A stretch of 6,389 nucleotides of DNA from an uncultured Bacteroidales bacterium (GTDB lineage: Bacteria > Bacteroidota > Bacteroidia > Bacteroidales > Bacteroidaceae): contig CAMAMZ010000121.1 of the NCBI GenBank assembly GCA_945837185.1, positions 1 to 6,389 of the forward strand, given 5' to 3'. Shown piece after piece: positions 1 through 6,321 of the stretch (the first letter of the stretch is position 1; each line of letters starts with the position of its first letter). The notes beneath the pieces are model-generated. The model made no database searches. It had not been told where the DNA came from and worked only from the letters and a program-made list of their open reading frames with translations. Made by a program: the position numbers and the translations under genes.

Positions 1-927
1 AACCAGGGTGCCGGCGACCAGGGCATGATGTTCGGCTATGCTTGTACTGAAACAGAGAACTATATGCCTGTTTCGCTCGATCTGGCTCATCTGATTATGG
101 AAACGCTTGCCGAAATCAGAAAAGAAGGCAAGGTGATGACCTATCTTCGTCCTGATGCCAAGAGTCAGGTGACGGTGGAGTATAGCGACGACAATATTCC
201 CCAACGCATAGATACCATTGTGGTTTCAACGCAGCATGATGAGTTCGACAAAGACGACGAACGCATGTTGGCGCGTATTCGCGAGGATGTATTGCAGATT
301 CTGATGCCGAGGGTCAAGGCGCGCATCCATTCGGAAAAGGTGTTGGCCCTATTTGGCGATGATATCAAGTATTTCGTCAATCCTACCGGAAAGTTCGTGA
401 TTGGCGGTCCGCATGGTGATACAGGTCTGACGGGACGCAAGATCATTGTTGATACCTATGGCGGCAAAGGTGGCCATGGTGGCGGAGCCTTCTCTGGCAA
501 GGATTCCAGCAAGGTAGACCGTTCTGCAGCCTATGCAGCCCGCTATATTGCCAAAAATATGGTGGCAGCAGGTGTGGCCGACGAGATGCTGGTGCAGTTG
601 GCCTATGCCATTGGCGTGGCAAAGCCGGTAAGCATTTATGTCAATACCTATGGTCGTAGCCGTGTGGCTATGAGCGATGGTGAGATAGCGCAAAAGATTC
701 AGCAACTCTTCGATTTGCGCCCGAAGGCTATCGAACGCAAGTTGAAACTCCGTCAGCCTATGTATGTTGAAACCGCAGCCTATGGGCATATGGGTCGTAA
801 AAATGAAGTGGTGAAAAAGGTGTTCACCAGTCATTATCACGAAACAAAGGAGATGGAGGTAGAACTCTTTACGTGGGAAAAGCTGGATAGCGTGGATTGC
901 ATTCGTCGTGAATTCGGTCTCGAATGA
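1..927 (+). CDS. metK: S-adenosylmethionine synthetase (methionine adenosyltransferase), 5'-truncated by window edge
   Basis: Cytosolic enzyme that makes S-adenosylmethionine from methionine and ATP, releasing phosphate and diphosphate. The reading frame is open from base 1, so the 308 visible residues are the C-terminal part; by comparison with the E. coli enzyme roughly the first 115-120 residues are missing. The fragment opens at once with the ATP-binding signature GAGDQGMMFGYA (bases 7-42). The central motif NPTGKFVIGGPHGDTGLTGR follows, and then the phosphate-binding loop GGGAFSGKD (bases 478-504), followed by KVDRSAAYAARY. The C-terminal ETAAYGHMGR motif is followed by a tail of about 40 residues with HYHETKEMEVELFTWEKL, longer than in E. 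coli and, as I recall, usual in Bacteroidota. There is also extra sequence ahead of the NPTGKF motif. All catalytic signatures in the visible part are intact. The stop overlaps the next start (ATGA, 924-927), which suggests translational coupling. Confidence 0.97.
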   Translation, partial: NQGAGDQGMMFGYACTETENYMPVSLDLAHLIMETLAEIRKEGKVMTYLRPDAKSQVTVEYSDDNIPQRIDTIVVSTQHDEFDKDDERMLARIREDVLQILMPRVKARIHSEKVLALFGDDIKYFVNPTGKFVIGGPHGDTGLTGRKIIVDTYGGKGGHGGGAFSGKDSSKVDRSAAYAARYIAKNMVAAGVADEMLVQLAYAIGVAKPVSIYVNTYGRSRVAMSDGEIAQKIQQLFDLRPKAIERKLKLRQPMYVETAAYGHMGRKNEVVKKVFTSHYHETKEMEVELFTWEKLDSVDCIRREFGLE

Positions 928-1943
928 CACAACAACATACCGATACACTTCATACTACGGTTGCAGCTGATACCGCGCAACAGGTAGTAAAACATGGCAG
1001 CCAACTGACACCGGAAGAGGTGATCAGCTGGCTGCCAAAAGATGCTACGCCTGCCCAGATGGATTCGATGGTTCGCAAGTATATCAAACCCTCGGAAATC
1101 CATTGGAGTGAATGTCCCGACACGTTACACTTGCCCGGACATAAGCCTGCCAAGAGCTTTAGGAATGTGCAGTTGCCGCAGTATTACCGGGAGTCGTTCT
1201 TCTCTAAGGATTCGCTTTTTCATCCGGAATTGACGGGAGGCCGTTTAGGCGTGGCAGGCGACCCTATACCTTATACCATTGCCAACGATAGTTTCTTTGT
1301 CAGCATCCTTCTTGCCTGTTTCTTTGCCATCGTAATCGCTATCAAACGGTCAAAACACTTCATAGCACGTCAGGCAAAGGATTTGTTCAGAGTGGCGAAT
1401 ACAGATGGGGTGCCCATGACAGAAACATCCTCAGAGGTACGTGTCCAGGTGTTCCTCATGACCCATACCTGTCTGATGCTTGGCTTGTGTTATTATTTCT
1501 ACGACCGGGTGTATGTGGGTGGCACCTATATGCCCGAATCCTATCAGGTAATAGCTATCTATGCAGGAATCGTATTGGCGTATTATATCCTGCGCATGGC
1601 GCTTTACAGTGGTCTGGGATGGGTTTTCTTTGAACGTAAAAAAAATAAACAATGGCGACATACTTTCCTCTTCCTCGTTTCGATGGAAGGGGTGGCACTT
1701 TTCCCTGCTGTTATGGTGCAAACCTTCTTCGATTTATCGTTGCATTTCCTTCTCATATATGTCGTTTTTGTTGTTTTAATTGGCAAAATGTTAGCCATTT
1801 ATAAGCTTTTTGCGATTTTTTTTAAGAACAAGGGGGCTTATTTGCAATTATTTTTGTACTTTTGTGCCCTTGAAATCATCCCTTTGCTTGCATGTTGGGG
1901 TGTGTTGAGGATGATAAATGGATATTTGAAAATAAATTTTTAG
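924..1943 (+). CDS. DUF4271-family polytopic membrane protein, function unknown
   Basis: A 339-residue protein matching the Bacteroidota-specific DUF4271 type by size, topology and gene position; no biochemical function is known to me. Residues 1-120 are polar and lack an N-terminal signal peptide. This region contains a proline-rich, tyrosine-rich stretch (about 80-118, with LPQYYRESFF and GDPIPYT). Six hydrophobic segments follow at about 124-140, 174-193, 208-236, 245-268, 273-296 and 306-331. A basic loop after the first helix (KRSKHFIARQAKD) and a KKNKQWR loop near 239-245 would help fix orientation; I predict a cytoplasmic N-terminal domain. The start overlaps the metK stop by four bases, so translation is probably coupled. 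hemD begins nine bases after its stop. The 3' part is T-rich and contains possible promoter boxes for hemD. Family assignment is from memory of this neighbourhood rather than from a catalytic motif. Confidence 0.82.
   Translation: MTQQHTDTLHTTVAADTAQQVVKHGSQLTPEEVISWLPKDATPAQMDSMVRKYIKPSEIHWSECPDTLHLPGHKPAKSFRNVQLPQYYRESFFSKDSLFHPELTGGRLGVAGDPIPYTIANDSFFVSILLACFFAIVIAIKRSKHFIARQAKDLFRVANTDGVPMTETSSEVRVQVFLMTHTCLMLGLCYYFYDRVYVGGTYMPESYQVIAIYAGIVLAYYILRMALYSGLGWVFFERKKNKQWRHTFLFLVSMEGVALFPAVMVQTFFDLSLHFLLIYVVFVVLIGKMLAIYKLFAIFFKNKGAYLQLFLYFCALEIIPLLACWGVLRMINGYLKINF
1849..1864 (+). promoter_or_regulatory. Possible internal promoter boxes for hemD-rnpA-yidD
   Basis: Two adjacent matches to the Bacteroidota -7 consensus TAnnTTTG lie head to tail: TATTTTTG (1849-1856) and TACTTTTG (1857-1864). 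The second would start transcription near 1871, about 80 bases before hemD. No good -33 TTTG box sits 19-21 bases upstream of either. The run lies inside T-rich membrane-helix codons of the upstream gene, so a chance match is quite possible. Confidence 0.3.
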
Positions 1944-1952
1944 GGAAAAAAT

Positions 1953-2702
1953 ATGAAGAAGATATTGATTTCGCAACCGAAACCGTCGAGCGACAAGTCT
2001 CCATATTATGACATTGAGAAGGAGTATGGGGTAGAATGTGTCTTCCGTCCGTTCTTTAAGGTTGAGGGGTTAACATCCAAAGAGTTCAGGCAGCAGAAAG
2101 TGAATCTGCTTGATTACACGGCTGTAGTATTCACATCCCGTCATGCCATCGACAACTATTTCAAGCTTGCCAAAGAGATGCGCATCACCATTCCGGAAGA
2201 TATGAAATATTTCTGTGTGCTTGAAACCATTGCCCTCTATATCCAGAAATATGTGCAATATCGCAAGCGTAAGGTATTCTTTACCAATACGGGCAAGATG
2301 AACGACTTGGTTCCGTTGATGGTAAAACATAAATCGGAAAAGTATCTGGTCCCGATGAGCGATGTGCATAACGACGATGTGTGCAACATGCTTTCCGACA
2401 AGAAGCTGGTGCACAGGGAGTGTGTCATGTACCGCACCGTGAGCAACGATTTCACCGACGAGGAGCGTGAAAGCTTCGACTATGACATGCTGTTGTTCTT
2501 CAGCCCTACCGGTGTGAAGGCCCTGCGCAAGAATTTCCCTGACTTTGATCAGAAAGATGTGAAAATAGGAGCCTTTGGTCCGGCTACAGCCAAGACCGTA
2601 GAGGAAGAAGGGTGGCGGTTGGATTTGCATGCCCCTACGCAGGAATGCCCGTCAATGACCAGTGCGCTCAAGGCTTTCCTAAAGCAACATAAAGCAGAAT
2701 AA
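1953..2702 (+). CDS. hemD: Uroporphyrinogen-III synthase (HemD family)
   Basis: A 249-residue soluble protein of the usual length for HemD, which cyclises hydroxymethylbilane to uroporphyrinogen III with inversion of ring D, the precursor of heme, siroheme and corrinoids. The two-lobed pattern is visible: N-terminal MKKILISQP strand, then VVFTSRHAIDNYF (58-70, the usual 'TSRNA' position). The hinge region leads to LLFFSPTGVKAL (180-191, the 'SPSAV' position) and the C-terminal GAFGPATAKTVEEEGW (206-221) with LHAPTQECPSMTSAL. The family has low sequence identity and no strict catalytic residue, so the call rests on pattern and on its known place between the DUF4271 gene and rnpA in Bacteroidota. 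An AGGGA tract six bases before the ATG is a fair ribosome-binding site, stronger than at the neighbouring genes. No other tetrapyrrole gene is present in the window. Confidence 0.88.
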   Translation: MKKILISQPKPSSDKSPYYDIEKEYGVECVFRPFFKVEGLTSKEFRQQKVNLLDYTAVVFTSRHAIDNYFKLAKEMRITIPEDMKYFCVLETIALYIQKYVQYRKRKVFFTNTGKMNDLVPLMVKHKSEKYLVPMSDVHNDDVCNMLSDKKLVHRECVMYRTVSNDFTDEERESFDYDMLLFFSPTGVKALRKNFPDFDQKDVKIGAFGPATAKTVEEEGWRLDLHAPTQECPSMTSALKAFLKQHKAE

Positions 2703-2721
2703 CCATCCTGATTCAGATCTT

Positions 2722-3117
2722 ATGCCCCCCTCACAACATGCCTTCACCAAGCAAGAAAGGGTTTGTAGTAAAAAAGTTGTCGACCGCCTTTTCAACGATA
2801 GGAAAAGCAAGTCGATGGCAGCCTATCCTGTGAGGGCCGTTTTCTTGGACATTCAGGCGGAGGAGGATGCTCCGCCAATCCAAATACTTATCAGTGTGCC
2901 CAAGCGGTACCATAAGCGGGCTGTGGATCGTAACAGGGTGAAACGGCAGGTGCGTGAAGCCTATCGCCGCAACAAAGCCATATTGGCTGATGCTTTGATG
3001 GCAAGGCAGCGACACATGGTGGTGGCGTTTATCTGGATTGCCGATGAGCTCTGCACAAGCAGTAGGGTAGAGCGGCGCGTCAAGGATTTGTTGCTGCGTA
3101 TCAGTGAAAGCCTATGA
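2722..3117 (+). CDS. rnpA: Ribonuclease P protein component
   Basis: A small basic protein of 131 residues that binds RNase P RNA and helps it remove 5' leaders from pre-tRNAs. The signature is clear: FTKQERVCSKKVVDRLF near the N-terminus (8-24), YPVRAVF (35-41), ISVPKRYHKRAVDRNRVKRQ (57-76) with the RNR motif at 70-72, and a final helical RRVKDLLLRI. The length is normal. The start at 2722 puts FTKQER at the expected distance; there is no recognisable Shine-Dalgarno sequence, which is common in this phylum. The gap from hemD is 19 bases and its end overlaps yidD (ATGA, 3114-3117). The usual rpmH neighbour of many bacteria is absent, replaced by hemD. Confidence 0.97.
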   Translation: MPPSQHAFTKQERVCSKKVVDRLFNDRKSKSMAAYPVRAVFLDIQAEEDAPPIQILISVPKRYHKRAVDRNRVKRQVREAYRRNKAILADALMARQRHMVVAFIWIADELCTSSRVERRVKDLLLRISESL

Positions 3118-3356
3118 AAACGATGTTGCATGCATTGTCGCACCTGCTGACAAAACTCCTTCTTTTACCCATTTGGTTTTATCAGCATTGCATCAGTCCT
3201 TTTACCCCACCTTCGTGTAGGTTCACGCCTACTTGTTCGGAGTATGCGCGTCAGGCTTTAATGAAATATGGTCCCGTAAAAGGCACCTGGTTGGCATGCA
3301 AACGACTGCTAAGGTGTCACCCCTGGGGCGGTTCGGGTTACGACCCTGTTCCCTGA
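3114..3356 (+). CDS. yidD: Membrane protein insertion efficiency factor YidD
   Basis: An 80-residue YidD-type protein (UPF0161), thought to assist YidC-dependent insertion of inner-membrane proteins at the cytoplasmic face. An N-terminal amphipathic or hydrophobic segment (LLTKLLLLPIWFYQHCISPF, 11-30) precedes the family hallmark CRFTPTCSEYA (35-45) and the C-terminal RLLRCHPWGGSGYDPVP (64-80). The three characteristic cysteines C35, C41 and C68 are present, and the length matches the family. Translation starts inside the rnpA stop region by a four-base overlap, the widely conserved rnpA-yidD coupling. yidC is not in the window, unlike in many other phyla where it follows. Confidence 0.96.
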   Translation: MKTMLHALSHLLTKLLLLPIWFYQHCISPFTPPSCRFTPTCSEYARQALMKYGPVKGTWLACKRLLRCHPWGGSGYDPVP

Positions 3357-3419
3357 GGATTCCAGTGATGCAGATAGGACAATCGTAAAAGAGAAAACAA
3401 TATAACGACAATAATAACG
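3357..3419 (+). other. A-rich leader between yidD and tyrS
   Basis: The 63 bases between the yidD stop and tyrS start show no TAnnTTTG box, no hairpin with a T-run, and no T-box or other recognisable leader. The 30 or so bases before the tyrS ATG are rich in A with few G (AAAACAATATAACGACAATA), a typical unstructured initiation region in Bacteroidota. tyrS is therefore probably read through from upstream. From memory, some Bacteroides carry a tatD gene at this spot; nothing resembling it is left here. Confidence 0.5.
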
Positions 3420-4718
3420 ATGAAGAATTTTGTAGAAGAGTTGAAATGGAGGGGCATGTTGGCTCAGATGATGCCGGGCACAGAAGAATTGTTGCAGCGT
3501 GAGATGGTATCAGCTTATCTGGGCACCGATCCTACTGCCGATTCGTTGCATATCGGGCACCTCTGCGGCATTATGATGTTGCGTCATCTGCAGCGTTGCG
3601 GCCATAAACCTTACCTGTTGGTAGGAGGTGCTACGGGAATGATAGGCGACCCCTCGGGCAAGAGTCAGGAGCGTAACCTTTTAGATACTGCCACGCTCTA
3701 CCACAATCAGGAAGCTATCAAGAAGCAGGTGTCTAAGTTTCTCGATTTCGAAAGTACGGAACCCAACAAGGCTGAGATGGTGAACAACTATGATTGGATG
3801 AAGGATTTTACCTTCCTCGATTTCGCACGTGAGGTGGGCAAGCATATCACCGTAAACTATATGATGGCCAAGGACAGCGTGCAGAAGCGCTTGAATGGTG
3901 AGGCCCGCGACGGACTGTCATTCACCGAGTTCACTTATCAGTTGCTGCAAGGTTACGATTTCCTTTATCTGTATAAGAATCATGGGGTCAAACTGCAGTT
4001 GGGTGGCAACGACCAGTGGGGCAACATGACCACTGGTACGGAACTGATTCGTCGCACCTTGGGAAATGAAACAGAAACATTCTGCCTCACGTGTCCGCTC
4101 ATCACCAAAGCCGATGGCAAGAAGTTCGGCAAGACAGAGAGCGGAAACATCTGGCTCGACCGCAACCGTACAACTCCCTATGCCTTCTACCAGTTCTGGC
4201 TCAACGTAAGCGATGAAGATGCGGAAAAATATATTCGTATTTTCACTTCTTTGGAGCAGGAAACCATCGAGAATCTGATTGCCGAGCATCGTCAGGACCC
4301 TGGTCTCCGTGTGCTGCAGAAACGTTTGGCAGAGGAAGTGACAGTCATGGTTCATTCGCAGGAAGACTTGGAGATGGCCAAGGCTGCTTCCAATATCCTT
4401 TTCGGTAAAGCCACGCGAGAAAACCTGCAACAGCTGGACGAGGCTACACTCTTAGATGTCTTTGCCGGTGTGCCCCATTTCGAGATGGACAAAACCCTTT
4501 TGGGTCAGCCTGCTGTGGAACTGTTCACCCGCGACGAGGTGAAGGTCTTTGCCAGCAAGGGCGAGATGCGTAAACTGGTGCAAGGCGGTGGTGTTTCGCT
4601 CAACAAAGAGAAATTGGCAGCCTTCGACCGTGTGGTGACATCGGAAGACCTTATCAATGGCAAGTACTTGCTCGTGCAGCGTGGCAAGAAGAACTATTAC
4701 CTCATTACGGTAAAATAA
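3420..4718 (+). CDS. tyrS: Tyrosyl-tRNA synthetase
   Basis: Class I aminoacyl-tRNA synthetase that activates tyrosine with ATP and loads it on tRNA-Tyr; 432 residues, normal for the bacterial type. The Rossmann catalytic domain has the HIGH motif as HIGH at 44-47 (in DSLHIGHLCG), the tyrosine pocket residues in YQLLQGYDF (173-181) and GGNDQWGN (195-202), and the KMSKS loop as KFGKT (235-239, within ADGKKFGKTESG). The helical anticodon-binding domain follows, and an S4-like RNA-binding domain closes the protein from about 370 (KLVQGGGVSLNKEKL, then LLVQRGKKNYYLI). No key residue is missing. The start is supported by FVEELKWRGML right at the N-terminus, as usual. It is the last gene of the plus-strand block; a hairpin follows about 30 bases after its stop. 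Confidence 0.98.
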   Translation: MKNFVEELKWRGMLAQMMPGTEELLQREMVSAYLGTDPTADSLHIGHLCGIMMLRHLQRCGHKPYLLVGGATGMIGDPSGKSQERNLLDTATLYHNQEAIKKQVSKFLDFESTEPNKAEMVNNYDWMKDFTFLDFAREVGKHITVNYMMAKDSVQKRLNGEARDGLSFTEFTYQLLQGYDFLYLYKNHGVKLQLGGNDQWGNMTTGTELIRRTLGNETETFCLTCPLITKADGKKFGKTESGNIWLDRNRTTPYAFYQFWLNVSDEDAEKYIRIFTSLEQETIENLIAEHRQDPGLRVLQKRLAEEVTVMVHSQEDLEMAKAASNILFGKATRENLQQLDEATLLDVFAGVPHFEMDKTLLGQPAVELFTRDEVKVFASKGEMRKLVQGGGVSLNKEKLAAFDRVVTSEDLINGKYLLVQRGKKNYYLITVK

Positions 4719-4748
4719 GGATTCGACAGAATAGATACACTATATATA

Positions 4749-4788
4749 AGATGCCCCGGCCAGCCCTCAGGTTGTGTCGGGGCTATCT
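4749..4788 (+). terminator. Hairpin between convergent tyrS and the sulfatase maturase gene
   Basis: GCCCCG (4753-4758) pairs with CGGGGC (4778-4783), extended by AGAT/ATCT (4749-4752 with 4785-4788) around a single bulged T4784. The loop is 19 bases. No T-run follows on either strand, so this is not a textbook intrinsic terminator, but it lies exactly where two convergent transcripts end and could serve both. The 3' arm covers the TAG stop of the minus-strand gene. Confidence 0.5.
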
Positions 4789-6015
4789 GTTGAAATAGCC
4801 TTTGCGCACAGCCTCCATAATATCGGCAGGAGCCTCCTGCGCATCCAGTTTCCTTTTCATGAAATCCATGTAGGGAGCCACGTGTTCGAAATACATGTGG
4901 TAGCCCTGACAAAGATAGTTGAGACCGGGATTCCCATAGCGGTCTCTCGCAAAACGGTTCTTCGGACATTCGCCATGACAGGCAAATTCAAATGAACATT
5001 CACGGCATTGTTGCGGAAGCGACCTATGTTTCAAGGCGCTGAAAGCACGTTGCTGTTCGCCGTAGAGCATCTCAATGAGCGTATGCTCACGTATGTTTCC
5101 CAAACGGTATTCCGGAAATACAAAGTGGTCACAGCTGTACACGTCGCCATTGAATTCCATCACCCCCGCATGTCCACATTCCTTGGCAAAGATGCAGATG
5201 CCGGGCTGCATGCCTGCCCAGTTGGCCAAGGTGCAGTCGAAAAGCTCAACAAAAATCTTGCCAACATCCTGCTTTACCCATTCGTCGAAAAGCGTACAAA
5301 GGAATTTACCCCATTGCAAGGGCGTCACAGAGAACTCAGTCAGTTCGCAAGCTTCACCGTCTTTGAGACAGGCCAACTGTCGGCCATCCTGATGGGGGGC
5401 AATGCGTTCCACGATAGGCGCAAACTGCAGGTAGCGGCATCCGTTGTCGCGGAAGAAGTGGTAGAAATCCAAGGGATAATCCGCATTGAAATCATTCACC
5501 ACCGCCATGGCATTCCATTCCACGCCATGCTTTTTCAGTAACTGTATACCCTTCATCACCTTGATCCACGACGGCTTGCCCGTTTGGGTGCGACGGTATT
5601 CGTCGTGAAACTCCTGTGGTCCGTCGATGGAAATACCCACCAACCAATTGTTTTCGCGGAGAAAGCGGCACCATTCATCGGTTAGAAGCGTACCATTGGT
5701 CTGTATGCAATTGTCGATGGTCCGCCCATTGGCATATTTACGCTGAAACTCCATCGCTTTCTGGTAGAACGACAAAGGGCGCATCATCGTTTCACCGCCA
5801 TGCCAGGTAAAGAGCACCTGTTGCATGGTCTGCGCTTCGATATATTCTTTGGTAAAGCGTTCCAGCATCTCCTCGCTCATGATGTGGCGGGAGGTGTCGG
5901 CATAGAGTTTCGATTTCTCCAGATAATAGCAATAGCTGCAGGCAAGGTTGCAACGGGCTCCTACAGGCTTTAGCATCACATAAAGGGGCCGTGAAAAAGG
6001 TGAGATTGTATTCAT
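4783..6015 (-). CDS. Anaerobic sulfatase-maturating enzyme (radical SAM/SPASM formylglycine-generating enzyme)
   Basis: A 410-residue enzyme that oxidises an active-site cysteine or serine of sulfatases to C-alpha-formylglycine without oxygen, using S-adenosylmethionine. The radical SAM cluster motif CNLACSYC (C22, C26, C29) is followed by FTWHGGET (69-76), QTNGTL (105-110) and GISIDGP (127-133). The C-terminal SPASM part has C274, C280, C295, C337, C340, C346, C350 and C369, enough for two auxiliary 4Fe-4S clusters. D296 in YSCDHF matches the proposed catalytic base of characterised homologues. From memory it closely resembles the Bacteroides thetaiotaomicron enzyme (ChuR/anSMEbt). The frame stays open 33 codons upstream, but that extension runs into the tRNA gene, so ATG at 6015 is chosen; it begins MNTISPFSRPLYV, as homologues do. 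No sulfatase is adjacent, so substrates must lie elsewhere. Confidence 0.95.
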   Translation of the reverse strand: MNTISPFSRPLYVMLKPVGARCNLACSYCYYLEKSKLYADTSRHIMSEEMLERFTKEYIEAQTMQQVLFTWHGGETMMRPLSFYQKAMEFQRKYANGRTIDNCIQTNGTLLTDEWCRFLRENNWLVGISIDGPQEFHDEYRRTQTGKPSWIKVMKGIQLLKKHGVEWNAMAVVNDFNADYPLDFYHFFRDNGCRYLQFAPIVERIAPHQDGRQLACLKDGEACELTEFSVTPLQWGKFLCTLFDEWVKQDVGKIFVELFDCTLANWAGMQPGICIFAKECGHAGVMEFNGDVYSCDHFVFPEYRLGNIREHTLIEMLYGEQQRAFSALKHRSLPQQCRECSFEFACHGECPKNRFARDRYGNPGLNYLCQGYHMYFEHVAPYMDFMKRKLDAQEAPADIMEAVRKGYFNR

Positions 6016-6019
6016 GAGG

Positions 6020-6029
6020 GCAAAATTAC
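6020..6029 (-). promoter_or_regulatory. -7 promoter box of the sulfatase maturase gene
   Basis: On the minus strand GTAATTTTGC contains a perfect TAnnTTTG box (TAATTTTG, 6028 down to 6021). Its last G lies five bases before the ATG at 6015, so the predicted start of transcription is at or next to the start codon. No clear TTTG -33 box is seen at the right distance. A run of eight T (minus strand) precedes the box. Confidence 0.5.
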
Positions 6030-6047
6030 AAAAAAAATGCCGAAAAA

Positions 6048-6079
6048 TTTGGTTGTTGCAGTAAAAAGTAGTAATTTTG
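6048..6079 (+). promoter_or_regulatory. Promoter of tRNA-Gln
   Basis: A full Bacteroidota primary-sigma promoter: TTTG at 6048-6051, a 20-base spacer, then TAATTTTG at 6072-6079. Transcription should begin around 6083-6087, only a few bases before the mature tRNA 5' end at 6089, so the 5' leader for RNase P to remove is very short. Confidence 0.75.
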
Positions 6080-6088
6080 CACCCAGAT

Positions 6089-6159
6089 TGTTCTATGGTG
6101 TAATGGTAGCACAACAGGTTTTGGTTCTGTTTGTGGTGGTTCGAATCCGCCTAGAACAA
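6089..6159 (+). tRNA. tRNA-Gln, anticodon TTG
   Basis: A complete 71-base cloverleaf. The acceptor stem is TGTTCTA (6089-6095) with TAGAACA (6152-6158) and discriminator A6159. The D stem is GTG/CAC (6098-6100 with 6110-6112). The anticodon stem is ACAGG/TCTGT (6114-6118 with 6126-6130, one G-T pair), with loop TTTTGGT and anticodon TTG at 6121-6123, reading CAA and probably CAG. The variable loop is four bases. The T stem is GGTGG/CCGCC (one G-T pair) with the loop TTCGAAT at 6140-6146. CCA is not encoded (CAA follows), so it must be added by tRNA nucleotidyltransferase. The weak U-A first pair of the acceptor stem is a known glutamine identity feature. Confidence 0.96.
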
Positions 6160-6166
6160 CAAAAAG

Positions 6167-6199
6167 CGCTTTCAAGCATTTGCTGAAAGCGTTTTTTTT
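6167..6199 (+). terminator. Intrinsic terminator of tRNA-Gln
   Basis: CGCTTTC (6167-6173) pairs with GAAAGCG (6185-6191); after a bulged A6174 the stem continues as AGC/GCT (6175-6177 with 6182-6184) around the loop ATTT. Eight T follow at 6192-6199. Starting seven bases after the tRNA, it is a strong factor-independent terminator. The A5 tract at 6161-6165 on the 5' side would give a U-run for minus-strand transcripts, so it may work in both directions. Confidence 0.93.
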
Positions 6200-6281
6200 G
6201 TTGTTTATAATCAACGTATTTGTAATTCGGGTCAGCCGAAACAAGGGCAGTAGCGTTTCCACGGGGTAAGGCAGCAAAGGA

Positions 6282-6321
6282 GTTTCGTCCAAACATACAG
6301 CCTGTTTCGCCCAAATAGATA
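6282..6321 (+). repeat. Imperfect direct repeat, two copies
   Basis: GTTTCGTCCAAACATA (6282-6297) and GTTTCGCCCAAATAGATA (6304-6321) share GTTTCG-C/T-CCAAA followed by an AT-rich end. The copies are spaced 22 bases start to start, two turns of the helix. Two short copies are not enough to assign a function. Confidence 0.4.

Noticed and set aside
349..948. A 199-codon minus-strand open frame opposite metK
   Set aside because: It is a shadow of the highly conserved metK coding frame, with a composition unlike a real protein and no motif.
2070..2630. A 186-codon minus-strand open frame opposite hemD
   Set aside because: It lies wholly antisense to a gene with clear family motifs, has an atypical histidine-rich composition and shows no recognisable domain.
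3357..3419. Possible T-box or other leader controlling tyrS
   Set aside because: The gap is only 63 bases, has no terminator hairpin and no T-box consensus, and such leaders are not usual for tyrS in this phylum.
5008..5541. A 177-codon plus-strand open frame opposite the sulfatase maturase
   Set aside because: It is antisense to cysteine motifs that clearly belong to the minus-strand enzyme; no domain or promoter supports it.
6016..6114. A 33-codon N-terminal extension of the sulfatase maturase, starting at 6114
   Set aside because: It would begin inside the tRNA-Gln gene on the opposite strand and cross both promoters. Homologues, as I recall them, start near MNTISPFSRPLYV, which matches ATG 6015.
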